DNA of 64,000 nt, taken from NCBI RefSeq assembly GCF_022347785.1, contig NZ_JAKRGA010000002.1:744001-808000 (forward strand). Direction: 5' to 3'. How positions within the stretch are numbered: position 1 is the first letter of the stretch; each line of letters opens with the position of its first letter. The DNA comes from Psychrobium sp. MM17-31. GTDB taxonomy: Bacteria; Pseudomonadota; Gammaproteobacteria; Enterobacterales; Psychrobiaceae. The notes under the pieces are model-generated. The model searched no databases and was not told the origin of the DNA. It saw only the letters and a program-made list of their open reading frames with translations. The translations under genes and the position numbers were made by a program. Below, in pieces: positions 51,746-60,788 of the stretch.

Positions 51746-52504
51746 ATGAACGACTTAGCGCTACACTATCATCCATTTTCCAACTGCTCACAGCGTGTTT
51801 TTCTCCTGCTGGAAGAGCTAGGTATTCCCTATCAAAGGCATGTTATTAACTTGATGAAGAGCCAACAACTAACGCCTGAGTACCTTGCAATTAATCCTAA
51901 AGGACGAGTCCCCGCACTCACATATGGACGACAACACTACACAGAATCTTGTGATATTTTGCGTTTTATCGACCAACAATTTGCTGCAGGTAAATTAACA
52001 CCAAGCGATCCGGTTCAGCTGACTGCAATGAATAATCTATTAGATGACGTTGCAGACTCTCATGATGTCATTAAAGACTTCGTTTACTCGCAAGGCATTG
52101 GCCGTTTACCTAATGACGCAGAATACGATTTATATCAACAGATAGATCCTGAAAATTTTACTTTTCATGAAAAGCGCCGCCAAGGATTCATCGGCAGTAA
52201 TAAAAGCGTTGGCCTGGCTCGAATAAGGCAACAATTTGCAAAGCTAGAACACCAGCTATCTTCTAATCATTGGCTAGTGGGGGAACTTTCTCTCGCCGAC
52301 TTCGCTTGGTATCCCAATACCATTATCTACCGCCAACTCGGCTATGGATTCGAAGACTTTCCCAAGGTTGCTGACTGGATAAAACGCTTCGAAGCACGTG
52401 ACTGTTACCAACAAGGCTTAAAGCCCGCGCTGGATAAAGTACCTAATTGGCTAATTAAACCAATAATGATTATCAAGCGATGGCTGCAACCGAGTAGATA
52501 TTAA
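51746..52504 (+). CDS. Glutathione S-transferase
   Basis: 252 residues. The N-terminal domain begins LALHYHPFSNCSQRVFLLLE, with Ser and Cys residues at the glutathione site, then NPKGRVPAL and YTESCDILRFI; the C-terminal domain has VGELSLADFAWYPNTIIYRQ. Strong AGGAGGG ribosome binding site. Last of the GST trio; its stop abuts the convergent isoaspartyl peptidase stop with no spacer (52504/52505), so the two transcripts must overlap in antisense. Confidence 0.9.
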   Translation: MNDLALHYHPFSNCSQRVFLLLEELGIPYQRHVINLMKSQQLTPEYLAINPKGRVPALTYGRQHYTESCDILRFIDQQFAAGKLTPSDPVQLTAMNNLLDDVADSHDVIKDFVYSQGIGRLPNDAEYDLYQQIDPENFTFHEKRRQGFIGSNKSVGLARIRQQFAKLEHQLSSNHWLVGELSLADFAWYPNTIIYRQLGYGFEDFPKVADWIKRFEARDCYQQGLKPALDKVPNWLIKPIMIIKRWLQPSRY

Positions 52505-53545
52505 CTACTTAAAAATCGCCACCTTCGCGGTTTCACCTTCAACACGTGAGCCGCGATACATGCCTTTGGTATTAAAGGTCAGCGCGATGTTACCTTTAGG
52601 ATCAATCACAATCACGCCACCAGTGCCGCCGGCTTTGAACATTGGGCCGAAGATAACTTCTTTGCTTGCCTCTTCAACACTCTTGCCTTGATATTGCACA
52701 CGGGCACAAATATCTGATGCCACGCTATAACGAATGAAGTATTCACCGTGACCAGTTGCCGATACTGCACATGAGTTATTATCAGCCCAGGTACCAGCGC
52801 CAATCACTGGTGAATCACCGATACGGCCGTAGCGTTTAGCGGTCATGCCGCCAGTGCTAGTCGCAGCTGCAACATTGCCGTGTTTATCGACGGCAACAGC
52901 GCCAACCGTGCCCATTTTGTATTGGCTATCTAGCTGACGATAATTAGCTTGATAATCTTTATTACTATCAGACTTATCTTTGAGCTGTTTAAGCTTTTTC
53001 TTGGCTCGAAGTAGCGACTTATAACGGTTATCTGTATCGAAATGACTGTTATTAATCAGTTGCACGCCTTGCTCTAAAGCGAATTCTTCAGCGCCTTGGC
53101 CTGATAGCATCACGTGGACAGATTCAGTCATCACTAAGCGAGCAAGATTGATTGGATTTTTGATGTGTTTTACGCCAGAAACAGCGCCCGCTTGTTTATT
53201 GCGCCCGTCCATGATTGAAGCGTCGAGCTCATGAGCGCCGTCATAAGTATAAACAGCGCCCTTGCCTGCGTTAAACAGCGGCGAGTTTTCAAGAATATTT
53301 ACTGCGCGATTTATGGCATCTAAGCTTGAACCACCAGCGGCTAAAATCTCATAGCCTGCATTTGTTGCTTCAGTGAGTTTAGCTTTATATTTAGTTTCTT
53401 TTTCTGGTGTCATCTTAGATTTAGCTATGGCACCAGCGCCGCCGTGTATTGCGATAGCAAATTTATGTTCGCTCGCCTCAAGCGGTGTTAAAAATCCGGC
53501 AATTGCAACCAATGCCACCATCGACTTACTTAACTTCGCGAACAT
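52505..53545 (-). CDS. Secreted isoaspartyl peptidase/L-asparaginase (IaaA-type)
   Basis: 346-residue N-terminal-nucleophile hydrolase that self-cleaves to alpha and beta chains. Signal peptide to about residue 24 (FLTPLEA), so it is periplasmic. FAIAIHGGAGAI is the family start; the nucleophile Thr is in YKMGTVGAVAVDKHGN (about 213), and TSTGGMTAKRYGRIGDSPVI, GTWADNNSCAVSATGHGEYF are typical. It hydrolyses isoaspartyl dipeptides and L-asparagine. GAGGAG precedes the ATG. It follows the M28 peptidase by 21 bp and is probably co-transcribed with it. Confidence 0.95.
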   Translation of the reverse strand: MFAKLSKSMVALVAIAGFLTPLEASEHKFAIAIHGGAGAIAKSKMTPEKETKYKAKLTEATNAGYEILAAGGSSLDAINRAVNILENSPLFNAGKGAVYTYDGAHELDASIMDGRNKQAGAVSGVKHIKNPINLARLVMTESVHVMLSGQGAEEFALEQGVQLINNSHFDTDNRYKSLLRAKKKLKQLKDKSDSNKDYQANYRQLDSQYKMGTVGAVAVDKHGNVAAATSTGGMTAKRYGRIGDSPVIGAGTWADNNSCAVSATGHGEYFIRYSVASDICARVQYQGKSVEEASKEVIFGPMFKAGGTGGVIVIDPKGNIALTFNTKGMYRGSRVEGETAKVAIFK

Positions 53546-53566
53546 AAATAGCTCCTCACTTTGTTA

Positions 53567-54637
53567 TTATTTTTTGATCCACTTATCGGCAGTTAATACA
53601 AATTTAGACAATACATTAACGTTTTGATCTAACTGTTTTTGTAAGCGCTTTGAGAAGCGCGGCAATAAATAGTCTGGGTGGTCAAATTTGGTATGCCAGA
53701 TTGATCCCCAGTGATGCTCAGTTTTGCGATCACACGCGCCAATAGTCTCTTCGTCGAAACAGCTCCAGAAGGTTTTATCTGTTACTTGTGAATAACCGTC
53801 ATTGCCACTTTTACCGTTAATTTCAAAGTTAGTCGCTTCTAAGTAAGCCGTCTTAATTCCATTACAGGCGAATGGCGCATGATCTGACCAACTGCCAGTT
53901 TGACCTTCTGGGTAACCAGGGAATGGCTGATGTAATAAGTGAGCGTCTTTACCGTAAAGATCTTTAGAAACACTGCGCAGTGCTTCGCGTAGCTCTGGTG
54001 AGCTTTCAAAAGTCGGTGATTTCACATAACTACAGTTGTACGGTTTAGTCAGCGGACTATGAACGTAGAGTTTATCACCACCAATGATGGTATCGAGGTT
54101 AATCATTGCCACAACATTTTTCAGCGGGTTATCGCTGCGATTAACGTAAGCTTTAGAGCCATTCAGACCATTCTCTTCTGCACCAAAAGCAATTAAACGT
54201 ACGCTATAAGGTAGTTTTTTACCTTTAAGATCATTGGCTAACGCCATTAACGCCACCATGCCTGAACCATTATCTAAAATACCTAATGAACCAGCTTTTT
54301 CGCCTGTTGAATCATAATGCGCACCAACCACGATGATATCTTTAGAATCACCTTTGATATCGACCACTAGGTTTTGCGATTCAACTTTGCCGTTTTTAGC
54401 ACGATATTTAAATGGCAACGATTTAACCTTATAACCCATGGCAGTCATCTCATCACTCATCCACTGCGCCATTTCATTTTCTTGCTTGGTGCCAGCCACG
54501 CGAGCGCCCATTTTTTGAGTGACTTCAAGCAGTGACTGAAATTGATTCCACGCATAACTAGTCGAGTTATCGGCGGCGAATGTTGAGGCGCTAGAGGTCA
54601 TTAGGCCCAAAGCCAGAACTAAGGCTGATTTTTTCAT
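53567..54637 (-). CDS. Secreted M28 family zinc aminopeptidase
   Basis: 356 residues with a signal peptide ending near STFA (about 21). Di-zinc ligands and catalytic residues of M28: VVGAHYDSTG (His), LGILDNGSGMVALM (Asp), IAFGAEENGLNGS (Glu-Glu), MINLDTIIGG (Asp) and SWSDHAPFACNGI (His). It removes N-terminal residues from peptides in the periplasm or medium. Together with the isoaspartyl peptidase it suggests a peptide-scavenging pair. C-terminal cysteines (CFDEETIGACDRKT) may form a disulfide. Confidence 0.94.
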   Translation of the reverse strand: MKKSALVLALGLMTSSASTFAADNSTSYAWNQFQSLLEVTQKMGARVAGTKQENEMAQWMSDEMTAMGYKVKSLPFKYRAKNGKVESQNLVVDIKGDSKDIIVVGAHYDSTGEKAGSLGILDNGSGMVALMALANDLKGKKLPYSVRLIAFGAEENGLNGSKAYVNRSDNPLKNVVAMINLDTIIGGDKLYVHSPLTKPYNCSYVKSPTFESSPELREALRSVSKDLYGKDAHLLHQPFPGYPEGQTGSWSDHAPFACNGIKTAYLEATNFEINGKSGNDGYSQVTDKTFWSCFDEETIGACDRKTEHHWGSIWHTKFDHPDYLLPRFSKRLQKQLDQNVNVLSKFVLTADKWIKK

Positions 54638-54737
54638 GAGAAGGGATCCACTAAATTCTTTTAATGGCGCTGAATATACCTTGTTTTGAGATGAGTGTTA
54701 ACCAACGCTTGTTTTACTTTGTAACTAGCTTTGTCAA

Positions 54738-55274
54738 TTAGCGACAAGATGCCCCTTTACGCTGATAATCAATAACATTGCCATTTTTATCTAATTCAAA
54801 ATGACAACAATCATCAAACTGCTTTTTTAACAATTCCCGTGCTTTCTTCACTCGGGATTTTAATGTGGAATAGCTGATGCCGTTTTGCTCGGCATAGTCT
54901 TTTTGCGAAATACCTTCAAGCTCAATTGCCATAAGTAGCAGACGCTGGTGTTCAGGTAACTGCTTAATAAATGGTTCTAGGCAAGCAGTAAAACTATCGA
55001 TAACATCACTCACATCTTCATCATACCAAGTAACATCAGCCTCTCGCTGCTGCGTACTCCCTCGCTTGCGATAAAAATCGATAACAGCATTGTTAGCAAT
55101 TTGAAACAACCAAGGCTTAATCTTGCTTTGTTGATGTACTTCACCAAGATGGTGATGTGTTTTTATTAGCATTTCCTGCAAGATATCTTCAACATCAGCG
55201 CTATTAGCAACTTTTGAATGCAAAAAGCCACGTAATGCGGTTTGGTATTCTTGCCATAATTGTTGAAGATTCAT
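54738..55274 (-). CDS. ECF-type RNA polymerase sigma factor, SigZ-like
   Basis: 178 residues. Region 2 is seen in VANSADVEDILQEMLIKTHHHL and KPWLFQIANNAVIDFYRK; region 4 in EGISQKDYAEQNGISYSTLK SRVKKARELLK (two parts). The C-terminus has a CC pair (DDCCHFELDKNGNVIDY) and another Cys, as in SigZ proteins, perhaps metal- or redox-sensing. No adjacent anti-sigma gene is seen; the terminator at 55312-55336 separates it from the efflux operon upstream. Its target promoters are unknown. Confidence 0.88.
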   Translation of the reverse strand: MNLQQLWQEYQTALRGFLHSKVANSADVEDILQEMLIKTHHHLGEVHQQSKIKPWLFQIANNAVIDFYRKRGSTQQREADVTWYDEDVSDVIDSFTACLEPFIKQLPEHQRLLLMAIELEGISQKDYAEQNGISYSTLKSRVKKARELLKKQFDDCCHFELDKNGNVIDYQRKGASCR

Positions 55275-55311
55275 TTTGCTGTCTCTTTATTTTCATACCA
55301 ATGAGAGCATA

Positions 55312-55336
55312 ACAAAAAGGAGTCAAAACTGACTCC
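55312..55336 (-). terminator. Terminator of the SoxR-controlled efflux operon
   Basis: On the minus strand GGAGTCA (55336-55330), GTTT loop, TGACTCC (55325-55319), then TTTTTGTT. It lies between the oxidoreductase and the sigma factor gene. Confidence 0.85.
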
Positions 55337-55367
55337 CATGCTGTTAATTTTTAGCTGTACTTTTAGC

Positions 55368-55871
55368 TTACGAACGAATTAACCTTAAGTGCTCATCAAC
55401 CACTTCCGCAAACTTACCGTAGTCTGCTTCGCTTTGCGTTTGAACATAATGATGGCCTTTAAACGGCATATGCATATATTCAGCGGTGAGTCTTATCGGC
55501 TCAACGAAACATTCTGGGAACCCTGCATTATTACCTGTCGATAACATAGACGTTGTTTTGCCTTTAAGAGAGCGCCCTAAATCCTTTTCGATAGTTAATA
55601 AATCAGACAGACGATCGAAAAATACCTTCATCTGTGCCGACATCGAATACCAATAAAGCGGCGTGGCGAAAACGATATGGTCAAAGCCTGTTAACTCTTT
55701 AATCAGCGGTAAGAAATCATCGTTTCTATTGTGATGCTGATAATCGTAATATGAGATATCGTACTTTGAAAAATCGAACACCGTTGCGCCACTTTGCGCT
55801 GCGAACTCTTGTACCAAGTGATGAGTATTTCCTTGCTCACCAGAGGTACCTAAAACAATTGCAATTTTCAT
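55368..55871 (-). CDS. Flavodoxin-fold NAD(P)H-dependent oxidoreductase
   Basis: 167 residues from ATG 55869-55871, which has AAGGAG upstream; the longer frame starts within the pump gene. Flavodoxin/FMN-reductase fold: IAIVLGTSGEQGNTHHLV (FMN phosphate loop), IVFATPLYWYSMSAQMKVFFDRL (isoalloxazine site). It likely reduces quinones or flavins with NAD(P)H. It begins 14 bp after the pump gene stop, in the SoxR-controlled operon, which suits a role against redox-cycling compounds. Confidence 0.88.
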   Translation of the reverse strand: MKIAIVLGTSGEQGNTHHLVQEFAAQSGATVFDFSKYDISYYDYQHHNRNDDFLPLIKELTGFDHIVFATPLYWYSMSAQMKVFFDRLSDLLTIEKDLGRSLKGKTTSMLSTGNNAGFPECFVEPIRLTAEYMHMPFKGHHYVQTQSEADYGKFAEVVDEHLRLIRS

Positions 55872-55884
55872 GTCATTTTCTCCT

Positions 55885-58800
55885 TTATGCACTTTTCAAA
55901 GTAGGTTGCGTCGCTAATTCTTCACTGTCATTAGCGCTTTCTTTTGGGCGATGATCGCTGGCAAACCACACGTAAAACACTGGCAATATAAATAAAGTAA
56001 ATACGGTGCCAATCAGCATTCCCGCCACCAAAATAACGCCGATACTATTGCGTGCTTCAGCACCCGCTCCAGTTACCAAGACTAATGGGAAATGCCCAAG
56101 TACAGTGGCTAATGTCGTCATTAAGATAGGACGTAATCGCGTGCTGGCCGATTCGACAACCGCCTGCAATTTATTCTGTCCCTGCTCTTGCAGATGATTT
56201 GCAAATTCAACGATTAAGATTCCATTCTTAGCAATGAGACCAACTAGCGTAACTAGGCCAATTTGCGAATAAATATTGATGGTGGTGATTTCAAAAAACG
56301 GCAGCATTAATGCGCCTGACATAGCTAGTGGCACACACCCAAAGAGGATCACTAAAGGATCTCTAAAGCTGTTAAATTGAATAGCTAAAATCATGAACAC
56401 GATCGCCAGAGAAATCCCCATAATAGTCATTAAACTATTACCTTCTTTACGGATTTCGCGCGACTCTCCCGCATAATCAACCGCATATGATTTCGGCAAT
56501 ATATCGGCAGCAGCTTGCTCAAGAGCAGCAAGTGCTTGCTCTTTTGTTACGCCTGGTAAAATACCGCCGTAAATCTTAAACGCATTTTGCTGACCAAAAG
56601 ATCCCAATGCTCGCGGCACTGTGTTGTAGCTAACAGTCACGAAATCGCTAATACTAACCAACTCACCGCTTGGTATTTTTATCGTTAATGTTTTTAACTG
56701 CTGCGGATCATTGGCAATCGCGTTATCTAACATTGGAATGACACGATAAGCCTTGCCATTAGCATCAAAGCGATTAACGAAGTTTGCCGACAGATAGACA
56801 TTAAGTTGGCGACTCACATCTTGAACAGTCATCCCTAAGTCAGCGATTTTTTGTCGATTAAACGATAACTGCATTTGCGGCAGATCGATCTTTAAATCGG
56901 TATCAGCGTATAAAAATAATCCACTGCCAAAAGCGGCATAAACCAATTGATCGGCATAGCCTTTCAGCTCATCATAGGATGCACTCGACTTGACGACCAT
57001 TTCGACATCAAACTGGCCAGCGGTTGGCAGCGGTGAAGGCAAAATAGGTAAGTTATTTAATGCAGCAGAGCCTGTTAGCCGACCATAAATTTCTGGCATT
57101 TTTTCATTAGTAGTAAAATCGCGCTCACTACTCTCAACGAACTCCAATCCGCCAAAGCCGCCGTTGCTAGTAACGATTTGCCACATTTTTTTTGAACCAT
57201 CGACGCTTAGTAAATTATCGACAACAGGTTTGATATTGGATTCGTTATAGGCCAGTGAAGACTCAGGCGGCGATTGCATCACCACATTAATACTGCTTTG
57301 ATCTTCAATTGGTGCTAATTCCTTCTTCGAGTGAAGATAGAAAGGAACAATCAATAGTCCGATAACTAACGCTACCAACATTATCTGACCTTGAAAGCCC
57401 ATCGCGCGAGTCAATAGTGAACTATAGCGCTGCTGCAATTTGGCAAACACGCCGTTAACAGCCTTAGTTAAACGTCCCTCACGTCCCTGCGTATCTGAAA
57501 CATAAGCACTCATTATCGGCGAAAGCGTAATCGCCACCACACCAGAAAGCAGCACGGCAATCGCCAGCGTAAAGGCAAATTCTTTAAACAACACACCAGT
57601 TAAACCAGATAAAAACCCGATAGGTGCATACACCATCGCTAACGTTAAGGTCATTGAAATAACTGGTACCAACAATTGGCGAGAGCTTACCAAAGCCGCT
57701 TGTATGCGAGGCATGCCATCACGCACATGACGCGCAACGTTTTCTACGACCACAATGGCGTCATCCACCACCAAGCCAACAGACAACACAATTGCTAGAA
57801 CCGTGAGTAAGTTAAGCGTAAACCCCATTACCCAGATTGCAGCAATAGCGCCTAAAATCGAGATGGGAATAGTAATAAGTGGCACTAATGCCGTCTTAAA
57901 TGAGCCCATCATTAGTAAAACCACAATACCAACTAACACAACTGTTTCAATCAACGTCGATACAATCTCTTTAAGGGCATCGCGCATATAAAGCGTGCCA
58001 TCGTAAGCGATATTAATATGCAGTCCGTTAGGCGCATTGGCGTTAATGTTATCCAGCACTTGATACAGACGATCACCAATAGCGATTTCATTTGCACCGG
58101 GCAAAGGATAAACCGAAATGTAAACCGTATCCTGCTGATTAAAACGCGCGGTATTTGACGCCTGCTCAGCTCCCAGTTTTACATCGGCTATATCTTTGAC
58201 ATAGACGATGCCATCTTGATCGCGTTTTACAATAAGTTGTTCAAACTCTTCGATACTCGATAGCTGAGTATTGGCAACAATATCAATGCGCTGCGTATCA
58301 TCTTGGCCGTAACCCAAGGTAGAAATGCTGTTGTTGCTGGCCAATGCGCTATAAACTTCATCGCTACTGACATTAAGCACATTCATTCTATTTGCATCGA
58401 GCCAAATACGCATTGCTGGTGTGCGTGCCCCTTCAATACCCACTTTCTGTACGCCGTCGATATTACTGATGATGGGATTGACTTGTCGCGTCAAGTAATC
58501 GCTGAGCTGAGAGAGACTCGAACCTTTGGCTTCCACATTGAGATAGAACACCGCATGTGGACGATCGGTTCGCGTGACCGACACAGCAGGATCTTCTGCT
58601 CCCGGCGGCAGCTCAAATTTAATTTGACTCAATCGGGTATTTAATTCAGCCAGCGCAGCTGTCGTATCTTCGTTAAGCTTTAACCACGCGGTTACTGTGC
58701 TTTGACCAGATGTCGTTGAGGAATCGACATACTCTACGCCCGGTACTGTCGCTGCCACACGTTCGATAGGATCGGTAACAAAGCCCTTAACGACTTCTGC

Positions 58801-58983
58801 CGACGCACCAGTGTAAACAGTGTTAATCGTCAAGGATGCACTTTTGATCATCGGAAATTGCAATACCGCAATGCTCTTAACCGCCCATAATCCCGCGAGA
58901 CAGATAAATAACGATAAAACAATGGACAGCACAGGACGTTTAACAAAGGCATCCATCACATTACTTTTATAATGATTGATCAT
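55885..58983 (-). CDS. RND efflux transporter, HAE1 family
   Basis: 1032-residue inner-membrane proton-driven pump. Twelve membrane segments with two large periplasmic loops (about 40-340 and 560-870). The proton relay is complete: Asp-Asp in VLSVGLVVDDAIVVVENVAR (TM4) and Lys in VGLIAKNGILIVEFANH (TM10). The start ATG at 58981-58983 overlaps the adaptor stop in an ATGA arrangement, which fixes it over the inner ATG at 58956. Same operon as the adaptor and oxidoreductase; no outer-membrane channel gene is present, so a TolC-like protein elsewhere must be used. Confidence 0.95.
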   Translation of the reverse strand: MINHYKSNVMDAFVKRPVLSIVLSLFICLAGLWAVKSIAVLQFPMIKSASLTINTVYTGASAEVVKGFVTDPIERVAATVPGVEYVDSSTTSGQSTVTAWLKLNEDTTAALAELNTRLSQIKFELPPGAEDPAVSVTRTDRPHAVFYLNVEAKGSSLSQLSDYLTRQVNPIISNIDGVQKVGIEGARTPAMRIWLDANRMNVLNVSSDEVYSALASNNSISTLGYGQDDTQRIDIVANTQLSSIEEFEQLIVKRDQDGIVYVKDIADVKLGAEQASNTARFNQQDTVYISVYPLPGANEIAIGDRLYQVLDNINANAPNGLHINIAYDGTLYMRDALKEIVSTLIETVVLVGIVVLLMMGSFKTALVPLITIPISILGAIAAIWVMGFTLNLLTVLAIVLSVGLVVDDAIVVVENVARHVRDGMPRIQAALVSSRQLLVPVISMTLTLAMVYAPIGFLSGLTGVLFKEFAFTLAIAVLLSGVVAITLSPIMSAYVSDTQGREGRLTKAVNGVFAKLQQRYSSLLTRAMGFQGQIMLVALVIGLLIVPFYLHSKKELAPIEDQSSINVVMQSPPESSLAYNESNIKPVVDNLLSVDGSKKMWQIVTSNGGFGGLEFVESSERDFTTNEKMPEIYGRLTGSAALNNLPILPSPLPTAGQFDVEMVVKSSASYDELKGYADQLVYAAFGSGLFLYADTDLKIDLPQMQLSFNRQKIADLGMTVQDVSRQLNVYLSANFVNRFDANGKAYRVIPMLDNAIANDPQQLKTLTIKIPSGELVSISDFVTVSYNTVPRALGSFGQQNAFKIYGGILPGVTKEQALAALEQAAADILPKSYAVDYAGESREIRKEGNSLMTIMGISLAIVFMILAIQFNSFRDPLVILFGCVPLAMSGALMLPFFEITTINIYSQIGLVTLVGLIAKNGILIVEFANHLQEQGQNKLQAVVESASTRLRPILMTTLATVLGHFPLVLVTGAGAEARNSIGVILVAGMLIGTVFTLFILPVFYVWFASDHRPKESANDSEELATQPTLKSA

Positions 58984-60086
58984 CGAATACCTCCTTGCTC
59001 AGACATTTCGACAATGTCATCAATAGCAGGTGTTTCAATGACGACCTTAGCGCTTTCCCACAACTTAAACGCGCCAATAGTTGCAATGCGCTCACCCAGC
59101 TCGACACCGGACTCAACGATTACACCTTCGGGTAGGCGCTCACCAAGCTGAACTTGTCGACGCGAAACTCGTAAATCTCCGTTAACATCGGCAATAACAT
59201 AAACATAATCGCCAAGCTGGTCGCGCACTATAGCCAAGTTTGGTACCACAATCGCTTGTTTTGATTGCGCGATAGGTAGATTCACATTGAGGAGAAATTG
59301 CGGCTTTACCGTAAGAGCATCCAGTGACAGTTTAGCGCGATATTGCATTTGGCGGCTTTGACCGCGAAGACTTGGTGCGACAGAAACAATCTGTGCTGTT
59401 GTGCTGGCTTGCTGATGAGGCAATGACAGCTCAACAGCACTGCCAATATCCAACATCGGATAGACCTGCGGCACGTTAAAGTCGACCCAAATACTGTCAT
59501 TAATACCAATTAACTCAACAATATCGGCATTAGCAGTCAAGGTTTGACCAAGTGCCAAGTTGTGAATTCCCACCTCGGCGTCAAACGGCGCCTTCACCGT
59601 TTTCTTATCGATTATAGATTGAATTTCACCAACGCTAGCCTGTGCAATCGCCAGCTCAGCCGTTGCCACATCGAGCTTTTCACGGCTAATGCGTTTATCG
59701 TTAAACAACGATTCAATACGCTCAAGTGTTTGACGCTTTAAATTAGCGCTAGCCTGTGCACTGCGCAGCTGGGCTTGCTCTTGTGAATCGTCAATACGCA
59801 AAAGCACCTGATCTTTTGTAACAGGTACACTTGGCTCTAAGTTTAAATAAACAATTTTGCCACCTAACTCGTTCTTAAGCATGACTTGTTCAGTGGCTAC
59901 AGTTTCTCCCAGTACCTGATGGCTTGGCTGGATGAGCTGCTTCTGAATAGACACCGCTTGAATTGTTGCGGCAGGTTCATAACTCTCTTGCGCCGACTCC
60001 GCCGAAATTGAATACTTTAAATAAAAGATCCCCAGCAGTCCTAACGCAATGAAACATAGGGTGATAACCCAAGAAAAATACTTCAT
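58980..60086 (-). CDS. RND efflux periplasmic adaptor subunit
   Basis: 368-residue membrane fusion protein. An N-terminal membrane anchor (about 5-27), a lipoyl-like domain (GGKIVYLNLEPSVPVTKDQV), an alpha-helical hairpin rich in Ala/Gln/Arg (SAQASANLKRQTLERIESLF, about 110-165), then a beta-barrel domain (DSIWVDFNVPQVYPMLDIGS) and a membrane-proximal domain. It links the RND pump to an outer-membrane channel. AAGGAAG precedes the ATG. First gene of the operon; its promoter holds a soxbox. Confidence 0.93.
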   Translation of the reverse strand: MKYFSWVITLCFIALGLLGIFYLKYSISAESAQESYEPAATIQAVSIQKQLIQPSHQVLGETVATEQVMLKNELGGKIVYLNLEPSVPVTKDQVLLRIDDSQEQAQLRSAQASANLKRQTLERIESLFNDKRISREKLDVATAELAIAQASVGEIQSIIDKKTVKAPFDAEVGIHNLALGQTLTANADIVELIGINDSIWVDFNVPQVYPMLDIGSAVELSLPHQQASTTAQIVSVAPSLRGQSRQMQYRAKLSLDALTVKPQFLLNVNLPIAQSKQAIVVPNLAIVRDQLGDYVYVIADVNGDLRVSRRQVQLGERLPEGVIVESGVELGERIATIGAFKLWESAKVVIETPAIDDIVEMSEQGGIR

Positions 60087-60117
60087 TAATAGCTTCCTTC
60101 ATCAAAAATTTGCAGGC

Positions 60118-60148
60118 ATGCTAAAACCTCAACTATACTTGAGGTCAA
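60118..60148 (-). promoter_or_regulatory. SoxR-type promoter with soxbox and 19-bp spacer
   Basis: The dyad CCTCAACTATACTTGAGG (60127-60144) nearly matches the E. coli soxbox. On the minus strand it lies in a 19-bp spacer between TTGACC (60148-60143) and TAGCAT (60123-60118), the overlong spacing that MerR-family activators such as SoxR untwist. It directs the efflux operon; soxR starts 29 bp to the right of the soxbox. Confidence 0.93.
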
Positions 60149-60172
60149 CAGTGAAATAAGGAAAAATTAGAC

Positions 60173-60622
60173 ATGGCTCTCAAAGAAGAACTATCGGTAG
60201 GTGAAGTAGCCAAAAGAACTGGGGTTGCAGTTTCCGCATTACATTTCTATGAGAATAAAGGACTGATTACCTCTTTTCGCGACAAAGCCAATCATCGCCG
60301 CTACAATCGCGATGTTTTGCGAATTATTTCAGTGATTAAAGTCGCTCAAGAGTCGGGGATTCAATTACAAGAAATCAAGAGCGCGTTAGAAACCCTGCCT
60401 AACAAAAAACGTATTTCAGTGTGTGACTGGAATAAGCTTTCCAATGAATGGCGCGATCAATTGCAACAGCGCATCGACCAACTTAATAACTTGAAAAACA
60501 ACCTAGATGACTGCATTGGCTGCGGGTGTTTATCGATGGAAAAGTGTCGCCTTGTTAATCCTAAAGATGTGTTGAGTGAACACGGACCCGGGCCGCACTT
60601 TGCGCCAGATGAAAACACCTAA
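60173..60622 (+). CDS. soxR: Redox-sensing MerR-family activator SoxR
   Basis: 149 residues. The N-terminal MerR HTH (about 8-75) has LSVGEVAKRTGVAVSALHFY; the dimerisation helix follows (about 85-115), and the 2Fe-2S ligands are CIGCGCLSMEKC, a CX2CXCX5C pattern identical to SoxR. In E. coli it activates soxS; in many other bacteria it directly controls efflux and redox genes when the cluster is oxidised by redox-cycling drugs. No soxS is present here, and the divergent efflux operon with a soxbox is the evident target. Confidence 0.96.
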   Translation: MALKEELSVGEVAKRTGVAVSALHFYENKGLITSFRDKANHRRYNRDVLRIISVIKVAQESGIQLQEIKSALETLPNKKRISVCDWNKLSNEWRDQLQQRIDQLNNLKNNLDDCIGCGCLSMEKCRLVNPKDVLSEHGPGPHFAPDENT

Positions 60623-60788
60623 GACGTAAACGCATAACAATAGATAACCGTAATTCGCCAAGTATCGTATTTTAATACTTAATTAATAATCAGAATTGAC
60701 CAATCTTAAGACCTATCAATCATTAAAAATTTAGTGAATACTACTTTCCGTAATTCATAGAAATAGTTACTAAATTAGAGAGTGTTAT

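Noticed and set aside
58303-58644. 113-codon plus-strand frame inside the RND pump gene
   Set aside because: Antisense to a conserved periplasmic domain of the pump; Cys/His content reflects the reverse codons.
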